Origin: Gimesia chilikensis
GTDB lineage: Bacteria > Planctomycetota > Planctomycetia > Planctomycetales > Planctomycetaceae
Direction: 5' to 3'
Assembly: GCF_008329715.1 (NCBI RefSeq)
Contig: NZ_VTSR01000005.1
Span: forward strand, 558,001-622,000
Length of the DNA stretch: 64,000 nt
Shown here: positions 43,882-53,611 of the stretch, piece by piece
Layout of the letters: each line of letters begins with the position of its first letter
Position numbering within the stretch: the stretch's first letter is position 1
Notes under the pieces: model-generated
The model's input: only the letters and a program-made list of their open reading frames with translations
Database searches by the model: none
Told to the model about the DNA's origin: nothing
Position numbers and translations under genes: made by a program

Positions 43882-45396
43882 TTAGAGGTTGTAGAGCTCG
43901 CCATATTTGCGATTCAACTGATCGACAAGCGGAACGTGTGAAAGAGTTTCTCCCGTCACCACTTCCAGTAATCGATTCGCTCGATAGCGTTTACCGTGCT
44001 GATGAATGTTTTGATTCAACCATTCCTTGAGCGGGCTGAATTCTCCCCGCGCAATGAGATCGTCCAGGCCTCCCAGTTCACTGTCTGCAGCATGGAAAAA
44101 GTGAGCTGCATACATGTTTCCGAGGGCGTATGTCGGGAAATAACCAATCAGACCAGCACTCCAGTGCACGTCCTGCAGGCAGCCATTCGCAGGCGTGTCC
44201 GGTGTAATACCAAAGTAACTCGTAAATTTCTCATTCCAGGCAGACTCAACATCAGCAGGTTGCAGGTCTCCGGATATGAGCGCCTGCTCAAGTTCAAAAC
44301 GCAGCATGATGTGCAGATTGTAGGTTACCTCATCTGCCTCAACTCGAATATACGAAGGGCGCACGTCATTGATCGCCCGATAAAAGTCATCTTGGGCAAC
44401 ATCAGCTAAGGCTTCCGGGAACTGCTGTTGTGCAGACTGATAGAAACAGTTCCAGAACGGACGGCTTCTCCCCACCAGGTTCTCCCACATTCGAGATTGA
44501 GATTCATGGATGCCCAATGAGGTTGAACTTCCGGCGGGAGTGCCAAAGTTTTCCTTGAGTAACCCCTGCTCGTAAATACCGTGACCTGCTTCATGCAGCG
44601 TTCCAAAAAAAGCACCGGGAAAGTGGTGTTCATCATAGCGGGTCGTCAGGCGGCAATCCCCCGGACCAATTCCACTGCAGAAAGGATGAGCCGCGATATC
44701 AAGCCTGCCGGCATTAAAATCAAATCCAATCTTTTCAGCAGCGGAGAGACTGAACTCTCGCTGCTTTTCAACAGGATATTTTCTGGTCAGGAGGGAGACA
44801 TCGGGAACAATTCCGGATTCTTTGATTGCAGAAACAAGTTTGACCAGTTCATTGCGCAACGGGGTAAAGGCCTGCTCGATCATTTTTGAAGTCGCACCGG
44901 GTTCGTACTCGTCCAGCAGAGCATCGTAAGCAGCCTGCCCTTCAGATCCGAGCGCGGCAGCCTGTTCGCGTTTGAGGCCAATCATCTTTTCGAGCCAGGG
45001 CAGGAAATCATTGAACTGATTTTCCTTGCGGGCTTTTACCCACGCATGATGTGAAAGAGTCGCTACCCGGGACAACTCTTCTACAAGTTGACGGGGGAGT
45101 TTTGTCATCCGGTCATATTCATGTCGAGCCTCACGAATGTTGGCCTGCTCTACCGAATCTTCTTCCCACTCCGAAGCGCTTTCCAGTTCGTTCAGCAAGT
45201 CCCCGGTTTCCGGACTGGTAGCCTCCTGATGAACCATTCCTGCCATCATGGAAAGCTGATCTGCTCGATGACTCGCACCATCTGCCGGGAGATAGGTCTG
45301 TTCATCCCATTCCAGAATAGCAGAACAGGAACTCAGCAGGGCTGCTTGTTTGAGTCGTGCGATTAATTGATCGTATGCTTTCTGGGAAGCATTCAT
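43882..45396 (-). CDS. M32 carboxypeptidase (Taq type)
   Basis: Zinc carboxypeptidase of 504 residues from the ATG at 45396; sixteen upstream codons are left out. The zinc motif HEAGH is in GTLHEAGHGIYEQGL, the downstream Glu ligand region is SLGIHESQSRMWENLVG, and YNLHIMLRFELEQAL and MYAAHFF match the M32 family. It cleaves C-terminal residues from peptides in the cytoplasm. The length is typical. Single-gene unit, 32 bases before the thioredoxin-like gene. Confidence 0.93.
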   Translation of the reverse strand: MNASQKAYDQLIARLKQAALLSSCSAILEWDEQTYLPADGASHRADQLSMMAGMVHQEATSPETGDLLNELESASEWEEDSVEQANIREARHEYDRMTKLPRQLVEELSRVATLSHHAWVKARKENQFNDFLPWLEKMIGLKREQAAALGSEGQAAYDALLDEYEPGATSKMIEQAFTPLRNELVKLVSAIKESGIVPDVSLLTRKYPVEKQREFSLSAAEKIGFDFNAGRLDIAAHPFCSGIGPGDCRLTTRYDEHHFPGAFFGTLHEAGHGIYEQGLLKENFGTPAGSSTSLGIHESQSRMWENLVGRSRPFWNCFYQSAQQQFPEALADVAQDDFYRAINDVRPSYIRVEADEVTYNLHIMLRFELEQALISGDLQPADVESAWNEKFTSYFGITPDTPANGCLQDVHWSAGLIGYFPTYALGNMYAAHFFHAADSELGGLDDLIARGEFSPLKEWLNQNIHQHGKRYRANRLLEVVTGETLSHVPLVDQLNRKYGELYNL

Positions 45397-45527
45397 GGAG
45401 ATGCTCTTTCTAGTAGATTTTTTTGATAAACGTGCATAAAGCACACGCTAAAAGATCAGGGACCCTGACCACATTGTATGGGAGATGCAGGTGTAGAAAT
45501 CAACCACTGCCATTCGGAAATTCGAAT

Positions 45528-47795
45528 TCATTCCTGAGATGGTTCATCATCGTAGCGGCCTCCCATCTGATACAGAGGCAAAAATCGATAGTACACTTCC
45601 AGACAGAGTGTGCTGATGGTTGTGGAATAAAGCCGTCCACCATATGGTCCCCAGGGGGGGCGTGGATCCCAGCTACCTGCATTTTCTCCCCGTGTGACCT
45701 GCTCCGAAATTAATAGATCTCGTAAGTCTTCATTCCAGTCCCGCCAGGGTGCTCCTCCATATTGATACATCGCCAGAGTGCCGTAGTACCAATAGTACAG
45801 ATTGTATTCTGAGAGGCGTGGAGGGCGATCTGAAATAAACTGAATTGCTTCTCTACAGGCTGGGTTATCCCTCCTGATTCCCAGCATCTGTTTGCAAAAT
45901 AAAGATTCTGCAGTCATCGCCGATGTTGGCGGAGTGGCAGGCTCCATTAATCGATAGGTAGCCAACCCATTATTCTTGCCGAGACTGCGTTCCTTTAAAA
46001 ATTTCACCATCAGCCGTTTGGTATCGGAGGGGATTGGAATACCGGCAATTTCTGCACTCTTGAGCGCCATCAGTTGCCAGCCAAACATGCTCATGTCACT
46101 TTTCTGCCCTTTGACATAACGCCAGCCTCCATCGTAGGGGTTCTGATTTTCTACGATATAGGCAATGGCACGCCCCACGGCTTCGCGCAGTTGCGGGTTA
46201 GACCGCGGATCCGACTGTAATCCATATGCTTCGGCCAAAGCATAGGTCGCCATCGCATGCGAATACATGCGTGCATAGTGTGTCGCTTCTCCACCCAGAA
46301 AACCATTCGACCGCTGATTCTCGACCATCCAGCCAATCGCCCGCTTGAGATTATCTGAATAATCTCCCTCTTCCTGGGTGTACCCGGCCCCGAGAAAGGC
46401 CAGAATCGCGAGTGCCGTCAGTCCGGAGTCGGCCTGTATCCCTGCATTGCGACGGTCGATTCCCTGTTCGTCGATACGCACTTTACCTGCGCCAAATCGA
46501 TCTGCATCCCAGAATCCGGCTGGTTCCTGATGTGTCGCCAGCCATTTCAAACTCGCTTCCACCGCGCGTTCTGATTCTTCCGTTCCACCAAAGCGTTGAG
46601 CGATTTCCTTGCGTTTCGAAAGGTTTCTCAATCGATAAGTCGCAGGAATATTTGCTTTGGTACGATTTGAAACCGCATCAAAACTGGGACGCATTGCATC
46701 TGGTTGTAAACCCGGTCTGTTGATTGTCAGCGGCAACGAACTACGTTCAGCCATCAATCGCTGTGTGTCAGGGTTTTCCTTACCCGCTGTTGCCTGCGGT
46801 GAGGAGCGTTTAACGGTCCCCTGCGATACCGACCGGGTAGATCGAGTTCTTCGACGAGAAAACCTTGGCTCGGTAGGTGCAGAGTTCGCCTGTGTCTTAC
46901 TTGCCGCGTCAGTTTCTACTCCCGTCGGTTCAATCTTCAGATTGGACGGAGCAGGTCCGGTCCTGCGAGAAACCATGGAATCTTTGGCATTCCGTTCCAG
47001 TTTCGATTGCGGATCAACTTGCGCATTCAAGGCCAGTGTCTGTTTTTCGCCGCTGAACGATGGCTGAATTCGATCTACGGCCCCGGGCGCTGATTGACGT
47101 TTGACATCCTGATTCGTCTGACCAATTCGGATCATTCTACTCCGATCACGAGAGTTCGAAGGCACCGAGACCTCTGCCCGGGATTCCGCCGTTGTGTCAG
47201 TGATCTCCAAGGGTGCGACCGCCTGAATTTTCTTTTGGCTGACGCTCTCTCGTTCTACCCGGGCGGGTGTGATCGGTAAATCGGCCTCCGAGATCAGATC
47301 AGGCATCGGCATTTCCGAGATTTCCCGGGGAAGATCTTTCTCAGGTGGTGCCATCAAAGGATCAAATTCGGGACGTGTGAGTTCGATACGGGATAATTCC
47401 TGTTTCTCAGGCTGCTGTAACTGATCCCAGACAGGAGTGTTCCCGGGCTCCTTGTTTTTGTTGGTCTCCGTACTTTCAGCCTGAAGCGTGAATTTCTGCT
47501 GATCTTTTTCTTTTCGCTCACGTTCCTCAGCCAACTCTGCTTTACTCAGAGACTGGGGGGCCTGTTCAGGCCAGAGTGTGACGACCCCCAGGGACAAAGA
47601 CAAATGCACGATTATCGAAAACAAGAGTGCCTTGGATGATGCATTACTGTCTCCCCAGCGCGTCACCAGCATTGAAAGCAGATGGATGGATGCGAATAAT
47701 GCTGCCAGGATGAGGACACCCCACAGAATCTGCTCAAACGTGATGGCACGTCCTGACAGAATTCTTTCGATGAGGTTATGCAGTCGATCGTTCAT
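45528..47795 (-). CDS. Membrane-anchored alpha/alpha-toroid protein (prenyltransferase/squalene-cyclase-like repeats)
   Basis: 755 residues. Two membrane helices near the N-terminus (about 20-45 and 58-82), a long disordered Pro/Ser/Glu-rich stretch (about 85-390), then toroid repeats of the squalene-cyclase/prenyltransferase type: SLKWLATHQEPAGFWD, GLTALAILAFLGAGY, AIAYIVENQNPYDGGWRY, and YYWYYGTLAMYQYGG. The catalytic DxDD motif of true cyclases is not seen, so it is a binding or structural toroid. Its start overlaps the stop of the ExbD gene (ATGA). Confidence 0.8.
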   Translation of the reverse strand: MNDRLHNLIERILSGRAITFEQILWGVLILAALFASIHLLSMLVTRWGDSNASSKALLFSIIVHLSLSLGVVTLWPEQAPQSLSKAELAEERERKEKDQQKFTLQAESTETNKNKEPGNTPVWDQLQQPEKQELSRIELTRPEFDPLMAPPEKDLPREISEMPMPDLISEADLPITPARVERESVSQKKIQAVAPLEITDTTAESRAEVSVPSNSRDRSRMIRIGQTNQDVKRQSAPGAVDRIQPSFSGEKQTLALNAQVDPQSKLERNAKDSMVSRRTGPAPSNLKIEPTGVETDAASKTQANSAPTEPRFSRRRTRSTRSVSQGTVKRSSPQATAGKENPDTQRLMAERSSLPLTINRPGLQPDAMRPSFDAVSNRTKANIPATYRLRNLSKRKEIAQRFGGTEESERAVEASLKWLATHQEPAGFWDADRFGAGKVRIDEQGIDRRNAGIQADSGLTALAILAFLGAGYTQEEGDYSDNLKRAIGWMVENQRSNGFLGGEATHYARMYSHAMATYALAEAYGLQSDPRSNPQLREAVGRAIAYIVENQNPYDGGWRYVKGQKSDMSMFGWQLMALKSAEIAGIPIPSDTKRLMVKFLKERSLGKNNGLATYRLMEPATPPTSAMTAESLFCKQMLGIRRDNPACREAIQFISDRPPRLSEYNLYYWYYGTLAMYQYGGAPWRDWNEDLRDLLISEQVTRGENAGSWDPRPPWGPYGGRLYSTTISTLCLEVYYRFLPLYQMGGRYDDEPSQE

Positions 47796-48214
47796 TTTGA
47801 GGATTCGTCACTCAATCGATTTGCTAAGGAGACAGACCGGATATTAACTCGATGACAGACATCCAGAACATTCATCACATTCTGGTAAGGCCCCGTAGAA
47901 TCCCCTCTGATAACTACAGACTGTCCAGGAAAATTCTTAACGGCCTCTTTCAAAGCTGTCTCCAGCTCTGCTAGCGTCTTCTTTTCTCCCTGAAGTGTGA
48001 CTTCACCATTCTGACTTACATTGACTATGATATCATCAGGAAGGTTGGTCAGTGGCTTCGCATCAGTCACTGTTGGGAGTTGAATGTCATACTGACGCTC
48101 CATTTCAGTGAACTGTGTACCGACCATAAAGAAGATGATCAGCAAAAATACAATGTCAATCATGGGGGTTAAATCGAGCTTGGGCTCTTCAACGGTCCCC
48201 GTTTTTAGCGGCAT
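47792..48214 (-). CDS. exbD: ExbD/TolR-family protein
   Basis: 140 residues from the ATG at 48214 (AGGA eight bases upstream). LDLTPMIDIVFLLIIFFMVGTQF contains the N-terminal membrane helix with the functional Asp of the family; the periplasmic domain follows. ExbD works with ExbB (MotA/TolQ-like) to harvest the proton gradient. No ExbB gene is present here; instead it is coupled to the toroid protein. The role is thus probably force transmission to an envelope machine not shown in the window. Confidence 0.88.
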   Translation of the reverse strand: MPLKTGTVEEPKLDLTPMIDIVFLLIIFFMVGTQFTEMERQYDIQLPTVTDAKPLTNLPDDIIVNVSQNGEVTLQGEKKTLAELETALKEAVKNFPGQSVVIRGDSTGPYQNVMNVLDVCHRVNIRSVSLANRLSDESSK

Positions 48215-48485
48215 CTTCAGATTCCTGTTCGAAGCTGTACGATCCTTGAAAACAGGGACTCTCACCCCGGAATTCACACGGATATGGTCTTTAATACTTT
48301 ATGCGAAGAGTTATATTTGTTTCAACAGGTGAATTTTCAGAGAGCTTCTGATTCTTCAATACATACTACCACTTGGGTCATCTGATTTGCTTGACTCTAA
48401 TACCCCGATTCCTGTTTCCGTGTCTTTTTTTACAGAAACTGCTCAAGATGGAAGCGGCGATTTCCAGAAATCACTTACAGGTAAC

Positions 48486-49424
48486 ATGTTAAGTAAAATA
48501 TTAACCAGTCCAGACAAATTCTCACACCCCGATGAGCTTACATATGAGGGGCAAAACACATTATCTCTGACTGGTTCTATCCGCCGTCTACTCAAGAAGG
48601 CGTTATTATCGATCAATTCTCTCAGCCTGGATGCCCCCCTGGTTGCCATTACCTGGCTCTGGTTCTTCTCTCACATATACAATTGCTACATTATTCCAAC
48701 TCACTACTACATATTATTTAGTGTCACCTGGCTGGCCTATTCCGGAGATCGACTGCTGGACACACTGAGAACCCCTGGGAGCATTAGAAATACTCCGCGC
48801 CATCGGTTCACCTCTCAGCATTTCGTACCTTTACTCGGACTCTGGTTACTTACAGCCACGTTTTCCGTTTGTTTCCTGTTGATGGCACTTAACTCTACAG
48901 AATTGAGGTGGGGCTTTTGCCTGTTATCATTACTGGCATTGTATTTCGGGAGTTGCTTTTGTTTTCCTCATCTTGCTAGAAGTTTTCTGCCGAGAGAATT
49001 TCTGGTTGGAATGTTTTTTTCCATCGCAACCCATTTTTTTATTGTTGTCCAACAACCAGCCTGGGCTCCTTACCAATTCTGGACCGGCTTCAGTTTCTTT
49101 GCGATCTGCACTTTGAACTGCCTTGCAATCTCCCGCTGGGAGTTTACTTCCGATTTAGACGCCCGGGAAGTAACTTTTTTTACCAGCAATCCTGAACGAC
49201 TGAAGCTGTTTCATCATATTCTAATTGTCTTTCTTATTCTTCAGTCAGTCATTTCTATATTAATGATGTGGAATCAACAGGTACCAGTCTTTGAACTATC
49301 CCTGCTCTTAAGCACGTTACTCTTGATCGGACTGGATCGCGGAAATGTCAGTTCACGCTTAAAACCAGTTTTAGCAGATCTTGCACTACTGACTCCCTGG
49401 TTAATTCTGAGTATTTTATCATGA
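48486..49424 (+). CDS. Polytopic membrane protein (UbiA-like, tentative)
   Basis: About 312 residues from the ATG at 48486; the frame opens with a TTG at 48387 that lacks a ribosome binding site. About eight hydrophobic segments are visible. TWLAYSGDRLLDTLR resembles the DRLLD motif of UbiA-like prenyltransferases, but the second Asp-rich motif is only loosely matched (SDLDARE). A UbiA relation is tentative. The stop overlaps the start of the methyltransferase gene (ATGA), so the two proteins probably act together, perhaps in isoprenoid or quinone modification. Confidence 0.5.
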   Translation: MLSKILTSPDKFSHPDELTYEGQNTLSLTGSIRRLLKKALLSINSLSLDAPLVAITWLWFFSHIYNCYIIPTHYYILFSVTWLAYSGDRLLDTLRTPGSIRNTPRHRFTSQHFVPLLGLWLLTATFSVCFLLMALNSTELRWGFCLLSLLALYFGSCFCFPHLARSFLPREFLVGMFFSIATHFFIVVQQPAWAPYQFWTGFSFFAICTLNCLAISRWEFTSDLDAREVTFFTSNPERLKLFHHILIVFLILQSVISILMMWNQQVPVFELSLLLSTLLLIGLDRGNVSSRLKPVLADLALLTPWLILSILS

Positions 49425-50062
49425 ACTTTAATCGGATCGCTCCCTGCTTTGAGCGATTGGAGAAGCTCGTATTTCGGAATCAGATGCAACTCTGCCGTAC
49501 CGTGTTTTTAACAGAGTTATCCCACCTTGAAAAAGTAGCAATGATTGGTGAGGGCGATGGCCGGTTTCTCCTGGAATTCCTGAAGCAGACAAACTGTCCC
49601 CAAGTGCACTACATCGATTCCAGTCAAGTCATGCTGGATTTAGCTCAAGCTCGCATTAAAAAACAGTTTCCCGAGGCACGACCACGCGTTCGCTTTTATA
49701 AATGTGATCTCTCTAAAGAAAACATGCCCGAAGATAATTATAATCTGGTCGTAACGAACTTCTTTCTCGATGTCTTTAACGAACCGACACTCAGTCAGGG
49801 CATTACCAGAATCGCTGATTCCTGCTGCAATGATGCGATCTGGTTATATGCAGACTTTCAGGTAGCAGGTAGCAGGCTCAAACAATTGCGTGCAACTCTC
49901 TGGCTGAAAACCATGTATCTTTTCTTTAAAGTGGTCTCAAACATTCAGGCCACTGCCCTGATCAATCCCGCACCACTCCTGGAAGCACATGGTTTTCGAG
50001 TTATTCACCAGAGGGAATTCGCACATGGCTTAATGCGGGCCGAATTCAGACGACGTGTCTGA
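49421..50062 (+). CDS. Class I SAM-dependent methyltransferase
   Basis: 213 residues. Motif I VAMIGEGDGRFLLEFL (glycine-rich SAM site near residues 41-49), a motif II acidic residue in VHYIDSSQVML, and the NLVVTNFFLDVFNE motif typical of this fold. The coupling to the membrane protein suggests a lipid-like substrate. Low-GC composition like its partner. Confidence 0.83.
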   Translation: MNFNRIAPCFERLEKLVFRNQMQLCRTVFLTELSHLEKVAMIGEGDGRFLLEFLKQTNCPQVHYIDSSQVMLDLAQARIKKQFPEARPRVRFYKCDLSKENMPEDNYNLVVTNFFLDVFNEPTLSQGITRIADSCCNDAIWLYADFQVAGSRLKQLRATLWLKTMYLFFKVVSNIQATALINPAPLLEAHGFRVIHQREFAHGLMRAEFRRRV

Positions 50063-50080
50063 TTTCAGTCAATTGCCAAG

Positions 50081-50914
50081 TCACTCAGAAACCGTTTTCA
50101 GAAATGAAAAATCGATCGTACTCGCAAGCAAAAAAAGAATCTGGAACAGTGAGGCCAGCCCTTCCAGATGCACGTCGGTCACAGTTGCATCATGATCTTC
50201 AAGTTTTCGCATCACCCAGTAAATCACCACCCCGGATACAACCAGGGCAGGCGCCAGATCGCGTAACGCAAGCCAACTCCCAGCCATAATCACGATAATC
50301 AAAAAACAGCTTCCATAAGCCAGCTGTTTCAAAGAAAGCGGATATCTGGGGTTCACCCACCGAGCAGTATCATCCTGCGCCTGCACAACACTGATGGAAA
50401 ACGGAATAATCCAGGTCCCCAGTGAAATGGAAATCAGAATCAGAATTGAAGGTGGAAGCAAAGACTCGGATTCGGCATAGAGCTGATAAAACAAAGTGAC
50501 ACGGAGCAGCATGAACACGATCGTCAACACGAAAAGATTACCAGCTGAACCAGAAGTCCCACGCTGACTCAGAAATTCGCGACACTGGGGAATTGATTCT
50601 GGCACAAAAGTGCGTAAAAACAATAACTCCAGTGAAGCAACCAGTAATACGGCAACTTCCAGGGGCCAGAGAAACTGTAGCAGAGCGAGCAGTACAGTGA
50701 CTACCAACCCCAGCGTAAATCCTGCCAGGGGGAGCAATGCCGTACTCCGTGTTTCAATGCGATCTTTCCGATCACGATGCAGAACCAGAATTCGAATCCG
50801 AAAGAAACGCTGTATTGCTTCAAAGAAGGCAACGATCGAGTCTACCCAGTCAGTTTCATCCTGACTGCCAGGTTTACCACTGGGATGTTCCTCTGGTGTG
50901 GGGGGCGAATTCAT
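50081..50914 (-). CDS. Hypothetical polytopic membrane protein
   Basis: 277 residues from the ATG at 50914 (GAGG nine bases upstream). A soluble N-terminus of about 55 residues precedes six or seven hydrophobic helices (for example LLPLAGFTLGLVVTVLLALL and LILISISLGTWIIPFSI). No family recognised. It is convergent with the methyltransferase gene. Confidence 0.6.
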   Translation of the reverse strand: MNSPPTPEEHPSGKPGSQDETDWVDSIVAFFEAIQRFFRIRILVLHRDRKDRIETRSTALLPLAGFTLGLVVTVLLALLQFLWPLEVAVLLVASLELLFLRTFVPESIPQCREFLSQRGTSGSAGNLFVLTIVFMLLRVTLFYQLYAESESLLPPSILILISISLGTWIIPFSISVVQAQDDTARWVNPRYPLSLKQLAYGSCFLIIVIMAGSWLALRDLAPALVVSGVVIYWVMRKLEDHDATVTDVHLEGLASLFQILFLLASTIDFSFLKTVSE

Positions 50915-50976
50915 CGGTCGAGCCCTCTCATCTGGATTCCTGCTTATCTGCCATCCTAGAACTTTCAATGCGCAAG

Positions 50977-51007
50977 AGCAGGGCCCCCATGGAATGAGGG
51001 CCCTGCT
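50977..51007 (-). terminator. 10-bp GC-rich hairpin, probable terminator
   Basis: AGCAGGGCCC (50977-50986) pairs exactly with GGGCCCTGCT (50998-51007). It lies 27 bases past the end of the coiled-coil protein gene on the minus strand. The tail on that strand (CTTGCG) is poor in T, so termination strength is uncertain. Confidence 0.6.
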
Positions 51008-51033
51008 TTGAAATTCAAAACTTTTACTTCAGT

Positions 51034-52683
51034 TTATTTAGTTGCATATCGCAGATCCATCAGCATCTGAGTGATACGGACAGCTGTTTCCTGCAACTGA
51101 TATTTTTCATGAGTTTCGCAACGCGAAATTTTTTCATGCACCTGGAACCAGTTTTCGAACAGTTCGTTACTCTTGGAGCGAACCAGATTCATAGAAACGG
51201 GCTGCATCAGGACGATACGATGCAGTTCGTGTGCAGTGTTTGAAAAATTACGCATGGAATTTTGAGTTGACTGTCTGAATGAGGGAGACTCAGTTGCCAG
51301 CCACTGATCTGCAATCAGAGATAACTGAGTGCTCTGTGTTTCCAGGGCAACAACCAGTTTCGCCATATCAATACTGTCCGAAGGAGTCTCCATTCTCAGT
51401 GCAATTCTCAAGGCATTGATCGAATTGTCTACCTTATCGAGCAACTGCAGTGCAGCAGGGCTTTCAACGGAATGGAACATCGCAGAGAAATCTTTCCAGG
51501 AAGATTCGATGTACCCGAAAGAAGTAATCAGATTCGATGTCGACTCATTATGGTTGACAGTGTCGATCAGGTTCTCGACAGTACCGTAGAATTCATCTGA
51601 TGTCGCCAGATAATTAGCAGGTGGCAGGCTAATCAGTAAACGCAGAGTTGCACGACGATAAAATTCGTCAACATCGCGTTTCAGTGCTTCTGTCAAGTGT
51701 GCTACTTCCTGCAGATTGGCGCCATCCTGCGGCAACCAGAGCAGTTCCTGAATCGAACGATCCTGTTGCACAACACGCTGAATACCACGACTCAAAATGC
51801 GGTTGTGGTAAGAACGCAACCGGGTTGCGTATGTATTCCACGCATCGCGGAATGCCAGGTACTCACGCTTGATCGAATCATAGCTCTGCCGATCAATGAT
51901 CAGATTTGTCACCTGAATCATCCGCTGTTCAATTTCCTGTCCCTGTCTTACCAGTTCCAGACGTTGCGGCTCGCGAGACAGCTCGAACTCTACATCCTGA
52001 ATCAAGATGCCGAGAGCGTTACTCAAAGCAGATGTCTGCCGCAGGAGATCCGTTCTTTTAAGCTGAGGTCCAGTCTGGAGCAGGTCCCCCAGTTTACGAT
52101 CAGCAGCATTCATGCTGGCAATCAGATTCTGTGATTGACGATCCAGACCTCGTACCTGATCCAGCTGCAGAGACACAACTCGCCAGAGTTGATCGATTTC
52201 ACCATATTCAGCTGCAATCTGGTTCAAATCATTTGTCCGACGGACGCGGTCAGCCAGAATTGAAGCACGTGCCCGTACTTTCAATACATCGGCGACATAT
52301 TCTCTTACTCCTGGCACCTGATACATCACACGGTTCAGTTGCATGGCCAGATCGGAAGAATCTCTCGCGAACTGATTCAGAGTATCTCTGACTTCATTGA
52401 TGTTCACACGCGAGAGATTCAGCTGTGGAGTGGGAGGCAGATCAAGACCAGAGGGCTTGTACTCCCGATCTCGAGTTGCGAGTTCAGATTTTTCCAGCAA
52501 ACGGAGCAGGTCATTGACCAGCTTACTGTTGTCACCATTCGGTGATTGTGCAAATGCACTCGAAGAAGTACCGGTTACGACGAAACCGGTGAGGACCAGC
52601 ATTAACAGAACGCGAGGTCCAAAAGACAACATGTCCTTACGTTTCTTGTGGTGATTAGTAGTGTGGCGGTAGCGGGAATACAT
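51034..52683 (-). CDS. Secreted helical protein of unknown function
   Basis: 549 residues, or 532 from the Met at residue 18. A signal peptide (basic start, core RVLLMLVLTGFVVTG, cleavage near AFA-QSP) is followed by an almost wholly alpha-helical protein rich in Gln, Arg and Leu (for example LNQFARDSSDLAMQLNRVMYQ). No catalytic motif or known domain is recognised. Likely periplasmic structural protein. Monocistronic, followed by a GC-rich hairpin. Confidence 0.65.
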   Translation of the reverse strand: MYSRYRHTTNHHKKRKDMLSFGPRVLLMLVLTGFVVTGTSSSAFAQSPNGDNSKLVNDLLRLLEKSELATRDREYKPSGLDLPPTPQLNLSRVNINEVRDTLNQFARDSSDLAMQLNRVMYQVPGVREYVADVLKVRARASILADRVRRTNDLNQIAAEYGEIDQLWRVVSLQLDQVRGLDRQSQNLIASMNAADRKLGDLLQTGPQLKRTDLLRQTSALSNALGILIQDVEFELSREPQRLELVRQGQEIEQRMIQVTNLIIDRQSYDSIKREYLAFRDAWNTYATRLRSYHNRILSRGIQRVVQQDRSIQELLWLPQDGANLQEVAHLTEALKRDVDEFYRRATLRLLISLPPANYLATSDEFYGTVENLIDTVNHNESTSNLITSFGYIESSWKDFSAMFHSVESPAALQLLDKVDNSINALRIALRMETPSDSIDMAKLVVALETQSTQLSLIADQWLATESPSFRQSTQNSMRNFSNTAHELHRIVLMQPVSMNLVRSKSNELFENWFQVHEKISRCETHEKYQLQETAVRITQMLMDLRYATK

Positions 52684-53243
52684 TCACACAATCCTTTCTC
52701 GTGAATTCTTTGGCTTGGTTAACATGTGCCTTCCATGACAATCGCTTGATCAGACTTCAGTCTGTTTCACCGATGACAACATCTGAACCATATGGGCCCG
52801 TTCAGATAGTCAGCTTAACTCCAGATAGGACGAACTGCTGATGAGAGGTAGCCTGAAATTTTCATATCGGCCTCGACGACTGAACCAGACTGATCAGGCG
52901 GCGAAGTTTACTGGTTTTGGAAATTACGTCAAGACCATGCTTTGAGTCCACCAGCGTTTAGCTCCCCGTCTTTTGACTGTTATCAAAATGGCCCACCATC
53001 ATCTCTCATACAAGCCCCACAGTAAAGCTGGGAAAACAACACAAAGTCTCCTGCCTGCGTCCCATTTGTCGAATATAGAGGCTTGTAAAATCAGTTTCCT
53101 GTAATCATAAAATGGACGCACTATAGTTTGATCCATTGTAACTTTGGGACCGTATATTCTGTTGTTGTCAATATTACACTGGCAAACAGTCAGTATTATT
53201 GAAGCATATTTTTTACCCCATTCGGTAAACCATTATATTTAAG

Positions 53244-53266
53244 CATGTTACAAACAAATAAACATG
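53244..53266. repeat. Inverted repeat upstream of the sigma-54 promoter
   Basis: CATGTT (53244-53249) and AACATG (53261-53266), 11 bases apart, 14 bases before the sigma-54 element. A candidate site for an activator, though closer than the usual 80-150 bases for enhancer-binding proteins. Confidence 0.35.
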
Positions 53267-53279
53267 TCGCACAATTGAT

Positions 53280-53295
53280 TGGCACGCTGAATGCT
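53280..53295 (+). promoter_or_regulatory. Sigma-54 promoter of csrA
   Basis: TGGCACG, four bases, then ATGCT: matches the -24/-12 consensus (TGGCACG-N4-TTGCW) at every position except one T. The GG and GC dinucleotides have the exact spacing needed. Transcription would start near 53306, about 80 bases before csrA. Confidence 0.7.
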
Positions 53296-53386
53296 TAAGA
53301 GTATAAACAGCCACTTTTAATCAACTACATGACATCATTCTGATCTTTGTGTCTACATGATGTTTCATCAGAACAGGAGAATTTCA

Positions 53387-53611
53387 ATGTTGGTATTAAC
53401 AAGAAAACGAGATGAAGTAATTCAGATTGGTGAAGACATTGTCATCAAGATTTTGAAGACCGGCAAAGGGGCAATCAAAATCGGAATTGAAGCTCCCGGT
53501 AACGTTCGCGTCATTCGGGGTGAATTACTGGAGACCGAGAATTCACCTGAACACCTGAGTGCCATGAATTCAGAGAGTGTCAACCAGGGTTTAAATGCTC
53601 AATGTGCCTGA
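53387..53611 (+). CDS. csrA: Carbon storage regulator CsrA
   Basis: 74 residues from the ATG at 53387, which has AGGAG at ideal spacing; an upstream frame start at 53357 is excluded. It matches the CsrA core almost throughout: MLVLTRKRDE, the beta strands with IKILKTGKGAIKIGIEAPGNV, and the RNA-binding VIRGEL. A short C-terminal tail of about 20 residues extends past the core. It is a dimeric RNA-binding regulator of translation at GGA sites, often governing motility and carbon flow. The sigma-54 promoter upstream suggests coupling to motility or nitrogen signals. Confidence 0.97.
   Translation: MLVLTRKRDEVIQIGEDIVIKILKTGKGAIKIGIEAPGNVRVIRGELLETENSPEHLSAMNSESVNQGLNAQCA

Larger units (their letters stand above)
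52684..53386. other. Upstream region of csrA and the secreted helical protein
   Basis: About 700 AT-rich bases with no protein gene that I can support. The right part holds the sigma-54 promoter and an inverted repeat listed separately. No other structure stands out. Confidence 0.5.
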
